Shown piece by piece: positions 1 through 11,615 of a stretch of 64,000 bases of DNA (the stretch's first letter is position 1; every line of letters starts with the position of its first letter). The notes under the pieces were generated by a model that was given only the letters and a program-made list of their open reading frames with translations, made no database searches and was not told the origin of the DNA. A program made the translations under genes and the position numbers. Origin of the DNA: Taxawa tesnikishii (nom. ined.) (lineage: Eukaryota; Ascomycota; Dothideomycetes; Dothideales); the NCBI GenBank assembly GCA_030247885.1, contig JAPDRO010000003.1, forward strand, positions 124,001-188,000, written 5' to 3'.

Positions 1-782
1 TGACCGGAAATAGTGGCGTTGGGAGAAGCAAAGTTGAGCGACATGCCAAGTTGAACTCCGTAAGGACGGAAGACATCGGCAATTCTGCCCAAGCCCTGGA
101 TGTTGTCTGGAGTCAGGATAGAGGCATTGGCGTTTACGTTGTTGACCACAACAGCATTGATGCGAATGGAAGCTAGAATACGAGCATATTCAGCGGCGCG
201 GGTCAGGTTGCTGATGACACCGCCGTTCGCAAAGAAGATAGAAAGGCCACCATAGCCACGCTCGATGCTTCCGTCTAGGTTGTCCCACTCGTTTGTCCAC
301 CGGATCGGTTGGTTCGGGTTGGTAGCGTAGGTGACCTGAGAGAAGTTTCCTTGACCGAGCATGGACAAGTACTCGAAAGCTCCGTAAAGAGCACCCCGCT
401 CGTTTTGTCCAAGGATCTGGACCGAGTTGCCCTTGATGCTGAGGTAGAAACCATCTTCCTCCAGTTTGGGAGCGTCAGCAAGGCTGCCGTAGGCCTTGGT
501 GTATTCGTCGATAGTGCCAACGATCACAGACGAGGAGGCTTTCTGGTTGTGATGGCCAACGTTGCACTGCTTGCCGAAGATCCCTTGGATACCCTTCTGT
601 AGTTCCTGGCCTGCAACATAGACGGGACTGGTCTCCGTAGTGTTAAGGGCGACAATGTTGGAGGGTAAAGAGTTGTGATAGCGACCGGCACCAGGAAGTG
701 GTGCGTAACGCAACCAGGCATTCAGACCATTCTCTGCGGCAGCAAGGCCGAGGGAGCCCAGCAACAAGAGACTGCGTAACAT
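1..782 (-). CDS. aguA: Alpha-glucuronidase, GH67 (3' part outside window)
   Basis: Extracellular enzyme that removes 4-O-methyl-glucuronic acid from the non-reducing ends of xylo-oligosaccharides. About 260 residues are present, from the start codon at 782 to the window edge. The start is followed by a signal peptide (MLRSLLLLGSLGLAAAENGL, cleavage near residue 16) and then an N-terminal alpha/beta domain (NIVALNTTETSPVY, YTKAYGSLADAPKLEEDGFY, GQNERGALYGAFEYLSML). The GH67 signature RWTNEWDNLDGSIERGYGG follows, leading into the catalytic barrel (ILASIRINAVVVNNVNAN). The catalytic acids lie beyond the edge. No intron or frameshift is visible in this part. It is transcribed away from the acetoacetyl-CoA synthetase gene across 1.2 kb of non-coding DNA. 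Family assignment is secure; the symbol follows Aspergillus usage. Confidence 0.93.
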   Translation of the reverse strand, partial: MLRSLLLLGSLGLAAAENGLNAWLRYAPLPGAGRYHNSLPSNIVALNTTETSPVYVAGQELQKGIQGIFGKQCNVGHHNQKASSSVIVGTIDEYTKAYGSLADAPKLEEDGFYLSIKGNSVQILGQNERGALYGAFEYLSMLGQGNFSQVTYATNPNQPIRWTNEWDNLDGSIERGYGGLSIFFANGGVISNLTRAAEYARILASIRINAVVVNNVNANASILTPDNIQGLGRIADVFRPYGVQLGMSLNFASPNATISG

Positions 783-1995
783 ACTGTGTTAAACAGTCGA
801 AGAGGAAGCGCCTGTCCTCTACCGCAGGGCTTCAGGCGTCATTTTATACTCCGGGAATCGCATTAACTGCGGCGCCCCCACCTTGAGGGTGACATGACCA
901 TCCTGACTTGAACAAGACCAGCAGACGAGGATAGACTGTGATTCTTTGTTGATGGAATTCAGGCTATACTTATGCCGCATTGTAGCGCGCGGGGTGATCG
1001 GCAGGGATATGCATCCCCTCTGCTGTGCTCACCGCCGCATACGGGCTTTGGCGTGCCTGAACAGGATGGCTGTAGCGGAGGCTGGAGATGCGGACAGGCA
1101 GATGCAACAGGGAAAGGAAAATCGGCAGGATAAATGATGTAGCGAGTGGTGCATAGCAGTACACCGTGTGCGGCAAACTGTGTCCCAACAGAACTTCCAT
1201 TCCGCACCTGCATACAAGAACCGAGCTCCTGGAAGATGCAACCCTGTGCCATAAAACATCGGGCCCGGGAAAGCAACTTTGGAATACGACTGCTCACCTG
1301 AGAGAGAGGTAGGGAGAGAGAAAGTCGAAGGGAAACTTGTTGTCGTTGTTTTTGCTGTTGGTTTTGCAACTGTCACTTCGCATAAAGCGCGCGACGCAAT
1401 CTCTACGCGCAGAATAATAAGCGGTGGTGCGATGTGAGGCTATAGAGATGCCAAGACGGCCCCGGATATCGGCTTTCCAGGTACAACTCTACCTCTTCCG
1501 TACCCGATCTTGCTGCACAAGGTCTTCTGCCAGCCGTTGTTCCCATGGTTTCACACAGAGTTGAGGCATCTTATGGATTTCGATTCGAGGAAGATATGTG
1601 CTGCTCCTTTGCCGAACTCTTATCTCAATGACCGTGGAAACATATAGTGAGTAAGACCTTCAGCGCCAACCTCGGCCTCCCCACTTTTCCTCCGCTCTCC
1701 GCTACTCTCCGCCTTTGCTACCGGTACCCGGTCGGCCTGGGGAAACTCTGACGGCGGTCTTCTTTCCGCGTCTGCGTTCTCGAGAGCTGAGCTCCTGCTT
1801 CAATTTACTTGACAGATCCCCATCTGATTGGTAGTTGTTGACTCTTCCCACAGTCTTGCATTTGTCTGTAATCTTCTTCACGTCCGACCATCAGAGCAAC
1901 GCCGGTAGAGCCCGGGTAGCAACAGAGCATCATCGCGGCCTTCTCTGCGTTGATCAGGAGATATACAGACGAGTGTGGTCAGATCAGCTGAGCAA
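783..1995. other. Intergenic region between divergent genes
   Basis: Holds the promoters of the GH67 gene (leftward) and acetoacetyl-CoA synthetase (rightward). Pyrimidine-rich stretches around 1670-1770 lie upstream of the synthetase start. The open frames here (up to 136 codons) overlap on one strand, show no family motif and are not credible genes. Confidence 0.6.
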
Positions 1996-4632
1996 ATGGC
2001 GTCTGCGAACACCATGCCGCGCAAGCTGTGGGAGCACCCGAATCCGGAGAAAACGGAGATGTACCGGTTCATGCGGAAGCTTAACGAGAGGAAGGGACTG
2101 AAGATGAAGGTGTGTGATTTCATCATCTGGTGTTCCTCGTATGCGGCAGAGACATTCCTTTCATGGAAGGGGCCAAAGAAAACACAAAGGTGTTGAAGTT
2201 GCAGCAATTCTATCCGAGGAGCAAAGCCAGAGCATCAAGAAGAAAACAATGTCGAAGATCGATGCTGCCATCTCTGTTTCTCAAACCCAAAGTAAAGCGA
2301 ATTTCGGGTCTGAAGCGCACAAACAGAATTGCCGAGAACGTATGCAGAGAGATATCACGAGTCTGACCATCACAGACCTTCCAGGACCTCTACGCTTATT
2401 CCATAACCCAGCGCCTCCCCTTCTGGTCCGATGTCTTCGACCTTCTGCCCCTGATCCACACTGGCAGCTACACGGAACCCGTTGATCCCAACGCACGCAT
2501 GGATTCCGTACCGCAATGGTTTGCTGGTGTCAAGCTCAACTTCGCCGAGAACATACTCTTCTCGCCGGACCCGAGCGACCCGTCCAAACTCGCCAAAACT
2601 GGCAAAGAGGACACGAAAATTGCATGCACAGAGGTGCGCGAGGGCTGCACCGAGATCCGGGATGTGAGCTGGGCGGAGCTGCGTCAGCGCGTCGGGCGGC
2701 TGGCGAATGCCATGCGAGCGCACGGTGTCGGAAAGGGTGATAGGGTGGCGGTCGTGGCGTCGAATTCGCTGGATACACTGACCGTTTTCTTCGCTATCAC
2801 TTCGCTGGGTGGACTGTTCAGCAGCTCGTCGACGGATATGGGATCAAAGGGAATCCTGGACAGGCTGACGCAGATCAAACCGAAGTACGTTTTTGTGGAC
2901 GATCGGGCGGTTTACAATGGAAAGACGATCGACTTGCGCCCCAAGATGGAGGAAGTCGTTACCGGCATGCGGGATGTGATCGAGTTTGAAAGGTTGGTCA
3001 GTCTGCCAAGGTTCCAGGACAAACCGGAAGATGTGAGCAGGGTACCAAAGACCATCACGTTAGCGGAGTACCTGAACAAGGGAAATGGGAATGCCGAGCT
3101 GGTATTTGAAAAGATTGAGTTTAAGGATCCGTTTTTGGTGGTGTATTCGAGCGGAACCACGGGCACGCCGAAGTGTATTGTGCACTCGGCCGGTGGTGTG
3201 CTGATTAACAGCGTCAAGGAGGGAAAGCTGCACAGAGACATTGGTCCGGAAACGGTTGCGTTACAGTATACCACGGTAAGCCTTCGTAGAGGTGGCCAAG
3301 TCCTGAGTCTAACGAGTGCGATCTGCAGACGGGCTGGATCATGTACCTCAGCTCGATCCTGGGACTGCATCATGGGGCTCGGGTGGTTCTGTATGACGGT
3401 TCGCCATTCCAGCCAGATCTGAAGACCTTTGTCCGGCTAGTTGGGGAGCAAAAGTAAGAGGCCCACGTTCTAACATTTTTCTCTTGCAATTGCTGACGTA
3501 CCTCTCACAGAGTTACTGACCTCGGAATCTCTCCCCGGTATCTCCAAACACTTGCATCTGCCTCCCCACCCGTCATACCAAAGCAGACGACCGACCTTAG
3601 CCATCTGCGCAGAGTATCTTCAACCGGCATGGTGCTCTCCGAAAACCTCTTCGAGTGGGTATACGACGAAGCGTTTCCACCGCATATTCAACTGGCAAAT
3701 ATCAGTGGCGGGACTGATCTGGCCGGTTGCTTCGGTCTTGAAAACCCACTGACCCCAGTGTATGTCGGTGGCACACAAGGTCCCAGCTTGGGGCTCAAAG
3801 TTGAGGTGTTCGATCAGACTGTTGAAGGTGGGAAAGGAGTCAAGGGAGAAGCATTACCGATCGGCGAAGCGGGCGAACTTGTCGCGTAAGTGCCATGGCT
3901 GCTTCGCTCGAAAAGAACGTTGGCTGATGAACGAGCTTTAGGACAGAAGCCTTTCCTAACATGCCAGTCATGTTTTGGGGTGATGAAACAGGCCAGAAGT
4001 ATTTTGATGCCTACTTTGGGCGCTTCGACGGTAGGATCATCCCTTCAATATCTGCAACCACATCGCAGCTGACAACTCAGATGTCTGGACGCATGGCGAT
4101 TTCATTCACATCCACCCTCAGACTGGCGGCATCTACTTCCTTGGGCGCGCAGATGGAGTCCTCAATCCGTCCGGCGTACGTTTCGGATCCGCAGAGATAT
4201 ATTCGGTCATCGAGACGTTCTTCGGCGATGAAATCCAAGACAGCATCTGCGTGGGTCAGAGGCGACCGACCGATCCCGACGAAAGCGTGATGATGTTCTT
4301 GCTGATGAAACCCGGGCAGAAGTTCAGTCAGGACCTGGTCAAGAGGGTCAAAGATAGGATAGCGAAGGAATGCTCGAGGAGGCATGTGCCCAAGTTCGTC
4401 TTCGAGACACCAGAGATACCGGTGAGTTTCGCTGCATATCTGATAGATCCGTGAGCAGAGCTGACAGAGACAGACGACTGTCAACCTGAAGAAGGTGGAG
4501 TTGCCGGTCAAGCAAATTGTCTCCGGAAAGGTTGTGAAGCCTTCGGGCACCCTGTTGAATCCGGAAAGCTTGAACTACTACTACCAATTCGCGAAGGTTG
4601 AGGATCTCCTGCCACCTAGGAGCAAGTTGTAG
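1996..4632 (+). CDS. Acetoacetyl-CoA synthetase
   Basis: ANL-superfamily (AMP-forming) ligase that activates acetoacetate to acetoacetyl-CoA in the cytosol, linking ketone bodies or leucine breakdown to sterol and fatty acid synthesis. Seven exons can be drawn with all phases matching: 1996-2109, 2376-3275, 3329-3453, 3511-3885, 3942-4030, 4081-4421, 4474-4632, giving 700 residues, normal for the family. The N-terminus (LWEHPNPEKTEMYRFMRKLN) and YSITQRLPFWSDVFDL are typical of AACS. The adenylation P-loop SSGTTGTPK lies near residue 297. Later motifs include ISGGTDLAGCFG, WTHGDFIHIHPQTGGIYFLG and the C-terminal lysine region VELPVKQIVSGK. Intron 1 (266 nt) is unusually long for this locus; the others are 50-57 nt. 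No frame disruption. Confidence 0.95.
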
Positions 4633-5800
4633 ATACTATAGACGGGGAACGGACAGCTTCGATTCGCGAGTTACGGTCCATGTCGGAGAAAGACCACTAG
4701 ACTGTTCTATCAATGACTGGAGGCGAACAGTCGAGCAAAGCTGAAGTGGCGCTGAACTGAATTGTAGGCATCTGCCTACTTGGGTCTGGTCTATGAACGA
4801 AAGGTGATAAGAATGTTTTAATGATGATCGCAAGTGAATAGTTGCCAGCAATAGACAAATCTACTTCACTTGGCTATTGAAGCCTCACATGAGCCTCGCT
4901 GAAGCTTGACCAACCGTCGTCTCAACATTGTTTTAACTTCGCTTGTCCGGGCTGTCGGGAGCGTCGTGTGGTTCGTTTGGTTCTGTTCGTACAAGATAAG
5001 GTTGTGATGTGCAATGCAATCTTTGCCCGTCTCCTCGGCCCTCCAACGGGCTGGACCGTCATGGTAGCGTTGTGGGCATGAACGTTACGAAGGTTCAGTT
5101 TCACGGTGTCACTTCCGCTTGTACATTTGTTCACAACCACAGCCCCACGATTAGTGCATGTGATGCCATCTTCAACTACGAAGTCCTTCCCCAAACAGTT
5201 ACCCGTCAGTAGCCGGGCACTGCTGCCGTTCCGGATCCCATCAGCTGAGGTGGGATGACTTGCGGAGCAAACGCGGCCCCACATCCCCCAGCCAACACCA
5301 CCTTTACCAAGCAATGACAGCCATTCTTCTCCAACCACTGCGAGAGTTATGACCCAGCTAAGTTGAGACATTGGGCGCGCGGGCAGCGGGTGCCGTTTCG
5401 GGAGATCTGGTGCGGAATGCTTGAGTTGTCGGTGTTACAATCGGCTTTGGGTTCTGCCTTGGTTGCTTGGGGCATATGGCGTGCTTTGGTGCTTTGCGAG
5501 ATTCATAATGGTGTGATGGCCCACCCTGATGCCTGATGACCAGCCTGCTTTGTGTTCAAGGAGAGTAGGTTCCTCTTTTTATCTGCTTCGTCTCTCTTCC
5601 TCCATGATACAGTCACAAACACGTCTCCATCGAACAAATCAAAGTCTATATAGGACATATCAGCTCTCCCTTCTACATTGCTGCTTCCGGTACCACTAGA
5701 GCGTCGATACGTGCAAGAAAGACCACCCCCACCTCTCTCCAAAGCCCCCAGTTACTTCCGGAGTGCGGCCACGAGCTCAGACTCGCCCACAACAATCACA
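4633..5800. other. Intergenic, no gene recognised
   Basis: About 1.2 kb between the synthetase stop and a small downstream gene. Open frames are at most 149 codons, lack motifs and overlap on both strands. It presumably holds the synthetase 3' UTR and the promoter of the next gene. Confidence 0.5.
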
Positions 5801-6131
5801 ATGACGCACCCGACTCCTTCGCTCCTCCTCCAAACCCTCCGTCACTACTCCTACTCCGCTCGCAGCGTGCAGACAACGAGCCGCGACAGACTCAAGACGA
5901 TTGCGGTTATGGGATACTGCCTGATCGCATTCAGCGCGCCGTTCGCGGGAGCGGCCGAGATGAGCAGACGAACGGCAAAGGATGGTACCTACGCTAAGCT
6001 GTAAGTGACGCTTCAAATGAGGAAGAAGGTGGGTGCTGATGATTTGTTTCAGGCGGCCACTGAGCTTCAGGGATTGCTTGCGGTGCTCACCTCTGGAGGA
6101 TTACGCTGGCGTCGGGGCTTTGAGGCGATGA
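5801..6131 (+). CDS. Small hypothetical membrane protein
   Basis: Predicted 92-residue protein from two exons, 5801-6000 and 6053-6131. The 52-nt intron has a good GTAAGT donor and a TTTCAG acceptor, and the joined frame stays open to TGA at 6129. The N-terminus is basic and Ser/Thr-rich (LRHYSYSARSVQTTSRDRLK), which would suit a mitochondrial presequence. One hydrophobic stretch follows (IAVMGYCLIAFSAPFAGAA) and then a short polar tail. I do not recognise the family. The intron and the context (AACAATCACA just before ATG) support a real gene, but the length keeps confidence low. Confidence 0.4.
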
Positions 6132-6546
6132 ACGAGAAGAGCGTTGCGCGTAGTTCAGATATGTGATTTGGCGTTTGGGAGGGCTCAGAGGCATCGAGCG
6201 GCGTTTTGGCAGCATATGGAGATTCCCTATGAGACGGATCGGAGTTTGGAGATGCTTTTCTTCCACTATTTCGGTCGTATTTCGGGGTTTCATTTTCCAG
6301 CATCCAGTGCTATCCCGATAGTAAGAGATATTTTACAAATCGTACAAATCCCCTTGAGATTCTTCAGATGTCTCTCGTTGCAGCAGAACAACAGACAGCC
6401 AGAGACCTGATTCCGTGCAAACAACGCAGACAGCAAGCACGCTTCCAGTTTTGATCAGCGCACTGAAAGTCATCTCCCACGGTCCCTCTGGCAGACGGTG
6501 TCACCAAGAGCCAGATGCTGCCCTCCATCCGTCCCGCCCCACCAAC

Positions 6547-7036
6547 CTAGCTGAACCGATCGCCCTTTTTACTCCTGAACGGCTCACTGCTCTCGTACTT
6601 GGGCTGTCCGTGACTACTCCTCGTAACCAAGCTCCCTCCCTCATCACCTCCTTCGCTCCTGCCAGCATGGCCCTCAGCCGGACTGACCGGGTCCGACGCC
6701 GCCTCTTTGCTCGGATTCGGGTGTGCGTCGGCCTTTCTCGGCGGTGGTGGTTGTGTGTATTGGGACGATTGGATACGGTGCATGGCTTGTCGTCGTCGCT
6801 CTTCAGTTGCTGCGCGCTCGGCGCGGTCAGCGTTGATTTCCCGCTTCGCAAAGTAGTAGGCGCCGCCGCCGGCGACTATCAGGACGCCCCAGCCGTAGCT
6901 GTGGAGGTGGGGTTAGTGACTGGAGGACAAGGCATTGCGACGAAGGTAGTGGGAGACGTGCCCGACTGATCTGATCTGAAGAGAGGTCAGTTGAATGAAG
7001 GTTAGGTGAAGAAGCGGCTGCTCGTACTGTGTTCAT
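6547..7036 (-). CDS. DUF4748-type fungal protein, single membrane segment
   Basis: Conserved small fungal protein of unknown function. The exon at about 6905-6547 encodes a short N-terminal membrane segment followed by basic residues (YGWGVLIVAGGGAYYFAK, then REINADRAERAATEERRRQA). A disordered middle follows, ending in the family's characteristic tail (PKYESSEPFRSKKGDRFS). The TCCACAG acceptor preceding the domain is clear at about 6906. The first coding exon is not resolved: an ATG at 7036 with a GTACGA donor immediately after is the best candidate, but its phase does not match the downstream frame, so either another start is used or a base is missing. The gene is divergent from XPB. Assignment rests on the membrane motif plus the C-terminal motif recalled from DUF4748 members. 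Confidence 0.6.
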
Positions 7037-7334
7037 GATTGCGGTAGCTAGCAGCTAGCTGAGTTTCTTTATTACGGTAGAAGAGGTAAAATCAATTGCT
7101 GGTGAAGGAAAAGGTATCAGAGGAATGCAAGCGGATGCTTCCCCGAGCAATTGTTTTAAGTTTTCGGGGGTATATGTACGACGGTGTAGGTACGCTAAGG
7201 CAATTGGAAGAGTGAGTGAAGCTCGGAAACTGAATGAAAGCCTAATGACAGCGCCAAGACCTGGCTGCCACATGAAACCCCCGATGGCTCCGCCGCCGCT
7301 TATGCATTGCCTGCCTAAAGTCAGTAGGTATTGA

Positions 7335-7364
7335 CTCTCTCTCTCTCTACTCTTCTTCTTCCCC
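7335..7364 (+). promoter_or_regulatory. CT-rich pyrimidine tract upstream of XPB
   Basis: A run of CT dinucleotides followed by TTCTTCTTCCCC lies about 70-100 bases before the XPB start codon. Such tracts are common just upstream of transcription starts in filamentous fungi. Its role here is inferred from position only. Confidence 0.4.
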
Positions 7365-7435
7365 TACAATAAAGGGCGGAAGTCCCCTCTGTATCACTAC
7401 AACTGCCACCTCTACTCGAAACACCGTTAGGAAGG

Positions 7436-10006
7436 ATGCCGGTCAAACGCAAAGCAGCTGCCGCAACAGGCCGGCCAGCGAAGAGGGTCGCCTCTGGCGT
7501 GAACACGCCCGTCAGCATGGGCAGCAGTGATGATGAGTACTCGTATCAAGAAGACGAAGACTACGACGATACTCCTGCTGTCCCAGACGGTCTTGATGGT
7601 CAGTGATCGTTATCCTTCTGCTATCCAACAAGTCTTGACAATCCGTATGCAGAGGTAGTAAAGAAGTTTGATATTCAAACATACAGTCGTAAAACCCATG
7701 GCCAGCACGACGCTGCCAGCCGTTTGGTTCACCGTGATCTGTCTGATCTAGAATTGAAGCCTGACCACGCATCTCGCCCGCTGTGGCTCGATCCTGACAG
7801 GGGAAGAGTCGTGTTGGAAACCTTCTCTCCTACTTTCAAGCAGGCTCAAACCTTCCTTATCAATATCGCTGAACCACAATCAAGGACCACAAACGTACAT
7901 GAATACACAATCACCACCCACAGTCTGTTCGCCGCCGTGTCTGTAGGCTTGACTACAGAGGACATTATCAGACAGCTCGAGTTCTTCTCAAAGACTAAGG
8001 TACCAGAGGAGCTGAAACAATTCATCAGGAAATCTACCTCGTCTTTTGGGAAAGTCAGACTGGTCCTCAAACACAACAAGTACTATCTCGAAAGTGAAGA
8101 TGCAAAGGTTTTGGAACAGCTTTTGAAGGACCCGGTCATTAGGGAATGTCGAGTGGAAGAGACGGATGACCTCATCAAGGAGAGCGCACCACAAATGGGA
8201 GGACTTGTCATTCCAGGAACTAGAGATGCAGCAGGGAACAGGCAAGCTGAGGCGCAAGCGCAACAAGCTCAGACAAGAGACGATGATGAGGACGAATCGG
8301 ACGATGAATACGGCGGCAAGCAAGTGGAGAAGGATATGACAGAATACCTACGAGAAGAGGATGACGACGATGATTTGGACCAAGTGCACTCGTTCCAGAT
8401 CGATGGTAATATGATCCAACAGGTCCAGGAGCAATGCAATGTCAAACTTGGACTGCCTCTTACAGAAGAGTATGATTTCCGGAACGACGATGTCAATGCC
8501 AATCTGGATATTGATTTGCGACCTATGGCACAGATCCGATACTACCAAGAGCATGCCCTGAGTAAGATGTTCGGTAATGGACGCGCCAGAAGCGGGATCA
8601 TCGTGTTGCCGTGCGGCGCTGGCAAGACGCTCGTCGGCATAACTGCAGCTTGCACAGTCAAGAAATCAGCCATCGTGTTTGCAACTTCAGCGATGAGTGT
8701 GGTGCAGTGGAAGAAGGAGTTCTTGAAGTGGTCCAACATCAACCCCGATGATATTGCCGTCTTCACCTCGAGTGAGAAGGAGCGTCTGAATCAGAAGGCC
8801 GGCATCATCATCTGCACGTACAGCATGGTCACTCAAAACACCCGACGCGCGCACGACAGTCAGCAAGTCATGGACTTCATCACATCTCGAGAGTGGGGTC
8901 TTATGGTTCTGGACGAAGTACACGTCGTTCCCGCCGAGATGTTCCGCCGTGTAACCAGCAAGATCAAAACGCACTCAAAGCTCGGTCTGACCGCTACGCT
9001 CCTACGTGAAGATGACAAGATCAAAGATTTGAACTTCCTCATCGGTCCCAAATTGTACGAGGCAAACTGGCTCCAGCTCTCGGAAGAAGGCCATATTGCA
9101 CGTGTGCAGTGCGCCGAGGTCTGGTGTCCTATGACTACAGAGTTCTACTCAGAGTACCTTCAAGCCAAGACGACGAACAAGAAGTCCCTCCTGTCCACGA
9201 TGAACCCACGAAAATTTCAGGCATGCCAGTTCTTGATTGACTACCATGAAAGACGAGGCGACAAAGTCATTGTCTTCAGTGACAACGTCTTTGCGCTCGA
9301 CCGCATAGCCAAAAAGATGCGAAAGCCCTACATCTACGGTGACACGCCGCAAAAGGAGCGCGAGAACGTGCTACAGAATTTCCAGCAAAATGAAGCCGTC
9401 AAAACCATTTTCCTCTCCAAGATCGGCGACACCTCTCTCGATCTGCCGGAGGCGACCTGTCTGATCCAGATCTCCTCGCATTACGGTTCGCGTAGGCAGG
9501 AAGCGCAGCGTCTGGGGAGAATTTTGAGGGCGAAGAGAAGGAATGACGAAGGATTTAATGCGTTCTTTTACTCCCTCGTCAGCAAGGATACGAACGAAAT
9601 GTTCTACTCCTCAAAACGGCAGGCCTTCCTCGTCGACCAAGGGTATGCTTTCAAGGTCATCACGCACCTCAACGGCATTGACAAAATGCCTGGACTGGCC
9701 TACACGACGCAGCAGGAGCGCGTCGAGCTGCTCGGTGACGTGCTGCTGCAGGGCGATAGCGAGGGCGGTGTCGAGGAGATCAAAGACGATCTCTTCAGTG
9801 ATCGCCAGTTTGCGAAGGGGAAGAAGAAGCAGGCCAAGAGGATGGCGGGCACCTTGGCGGAATTGGCGGGTGGAAGAGATATGGCCTATATTGAGTACAA
9901 CAAGAGTAAAAACAAGGAGCTGGCGAAGGGTCCGAAGAGCAAGTTCTTCAAAGATGTCGCGAGGCAGAACGAACGCAGGAGGAAGGCGGCAAAAGAGGAG
10001 TCGTAG
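7436..10006 (+). CDS. SSL2: TFIIH DNA helicase/translocase XPB (Ssl2/Rad25)
   Basis: 3'-5' ATP-dependent DNA translocase of TFIIH, needed for promoter opening by RNA polymerase II and for nucleotide excision repair. Two exons, 7436-7598 and 7653-10006, give 838 residues (yeast Ssl2 has 843). The N-terminus is basic, then acidic ([16 protein letters not shown]). Next come the XPB N-terminal domain ([19 protein letters not shown]) and an acidic linker. The helicase core follows: Walker A GCGAGKT near residue 373, DEVH near 474, the RED motif ([10 protein letters not shown]) near 504, and motif [22 protein letters not shown] near 673. The C-terminus is Lys-rich. The start is chosen because the splice (GATG/AG) joins cleanly to [20 protein letters not shown]. 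No frame disruption in 2.5 kb. Confidence 0.97.
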
Positions 10007-11615
10007 AGCGACGACAAGCTTTGGCATGTGGTAGCGAGAGGGTGGGACACACTCTTATGACTTGACGAGACCTGAGTAACCAAGCTTTACTTGAACTTGA
10101 CTTTGATTGTTCGCTTCCAACCATCTCTAGAGCAGGCCAGCATCATGAGCCTTCCTGCGTCTCCTGAGTCCAACTTGAGAATGTCGAGCGGCGACGTTTG
10201 CCTTGCTGTAGAGATATATCATCTCTCCGACACAGACTTGGGAGCCCTGGGACGCATTGAAGCTTGCCGTTCGCGCGCCTCTCTGCCCGCACAGTCTACA
10301 ATTTCCAGTTCGTGGTTTCGACTAGAGACGACCTCACTGTCGCGTTTGAAGCATACCACGCAGAAAATGACTCCCATTTGAAGAGCAAACACCTAGACGT
10401 ACCAGCAAGCGCATCAGTGGACTCCGGACATCCTCCAATATCAACTTTGCTCACAAAGAGCCGGCCTTGGGCGTGGGCATGGCTGCCATCTTTACTGCAA
10501 GTTCTGTTGATATCAGCTGGAATCACCGTGGGTGCGCCCCTCGATAACACCACATCTAGCGTTTAGTAGACTTGTAGTGTTTGTTAGGACACATGTTGCT
10601 AGGAACTGCGGTCGTTGTGCTGGCCTTGAGCGTGAAATTCCCGGATGTTGGATTCGAACGAGTCTACCTATCCTGCATCATCTGACCGTTCATTGACAAG
10701 ATGGGATGTATATATACATGATATGTGATTGTGTCGCTGTTCGTCCGGAGGAATGCGGCATCAACCCTCTTCAAAACAAGCCTCGGGGTCGGATCAGTGC
10801 CAAACGAGGGCCGAAGATAGCGTTCTTTGCGCCAATGCAAGGACGACGATCCTTCCAGCGCTTGTTCTTGACACGCAAACCGCTTGTTTCCAATCCCTCC
10901 TCGGCGCCGTCTTGGCAGATCCGGCTCGCAACAAGATGAGTGTCCTGTCCTACACCGATATCTCTGCGCGCTGTGAGATGAGATAGCCATCTATGAGTTC
11001 TTCCGTTGGTCGCGAAGCTGACGACTGGCATGCGATTTGGTCACTCGTGATTGTTCTCGCGTGAACAGGAGGATGCAAGGCCTCCGCAGTCTTGCAGGAT
11101 GTGCTGTCTACCGCCGATCAGAATGCAACCTTCAACGCCGCGCAGGAAGCAAGCGTTACAAGCTCATAAGCCACCTCCATCACAGTATTCTACCGCGTTT
11201 CCCCACACGACAGCATGCATCATTCTGCCGCGCGGATTTTCCCCGATCTGCGTGCTCGTGTGCTCGCGCAATGTCGCAGCACCACTTGGCTTATCATACC
11301 GCTTTCCGCGTCTGAATGGCTGCCTCTCACATCCGAGAGGGTTTGTTTTTTGGGGATGCCCTGCATGTCCGGCTAGATATCATAGCCATGCCACACGAGT
11401 TCGGACCGGATGCTTACTTATGCGTCCTAGTTTATCTCACGACCGGCCCTTTCACAGCATGTGTTGCAGTGTTTATCACCTGAACATATATACACTTTTC
11501 CTATGTGACGTGCGCCTCCCACCTATTTCGTCTTCTTCCTTTCCATCATCTTCCGGACTGTTGGGCCATACTCTGACCTCTACCCACAAACCAAGAGCTT
11601 AAGAGCGATTGAACA
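10007..11615. other. Intergenic, no gene recognised
   Basis: About 1.6 kb holding the 3' flank of XPB and the promoter of the permease. Several open frames of 77-183 codons overlap each other in different frames and show no recognisable domain. A pyrimidine-rich stretch (11515-11560) lies just before the permease start. Confidence 0.5.

Noticed and set aside
6415-6969. 184-codon open frame on the plus strand
   Set aside because: Antisense to the DUF4748-type gene; no recognisable domain.
10630-10710. tRNA-like T-arm (GTTCGAATCC on the minus strand)
   Set aside because: The flanking bases do not form a five-pair T stem, an anticodon arm or a matching acceptor stem.
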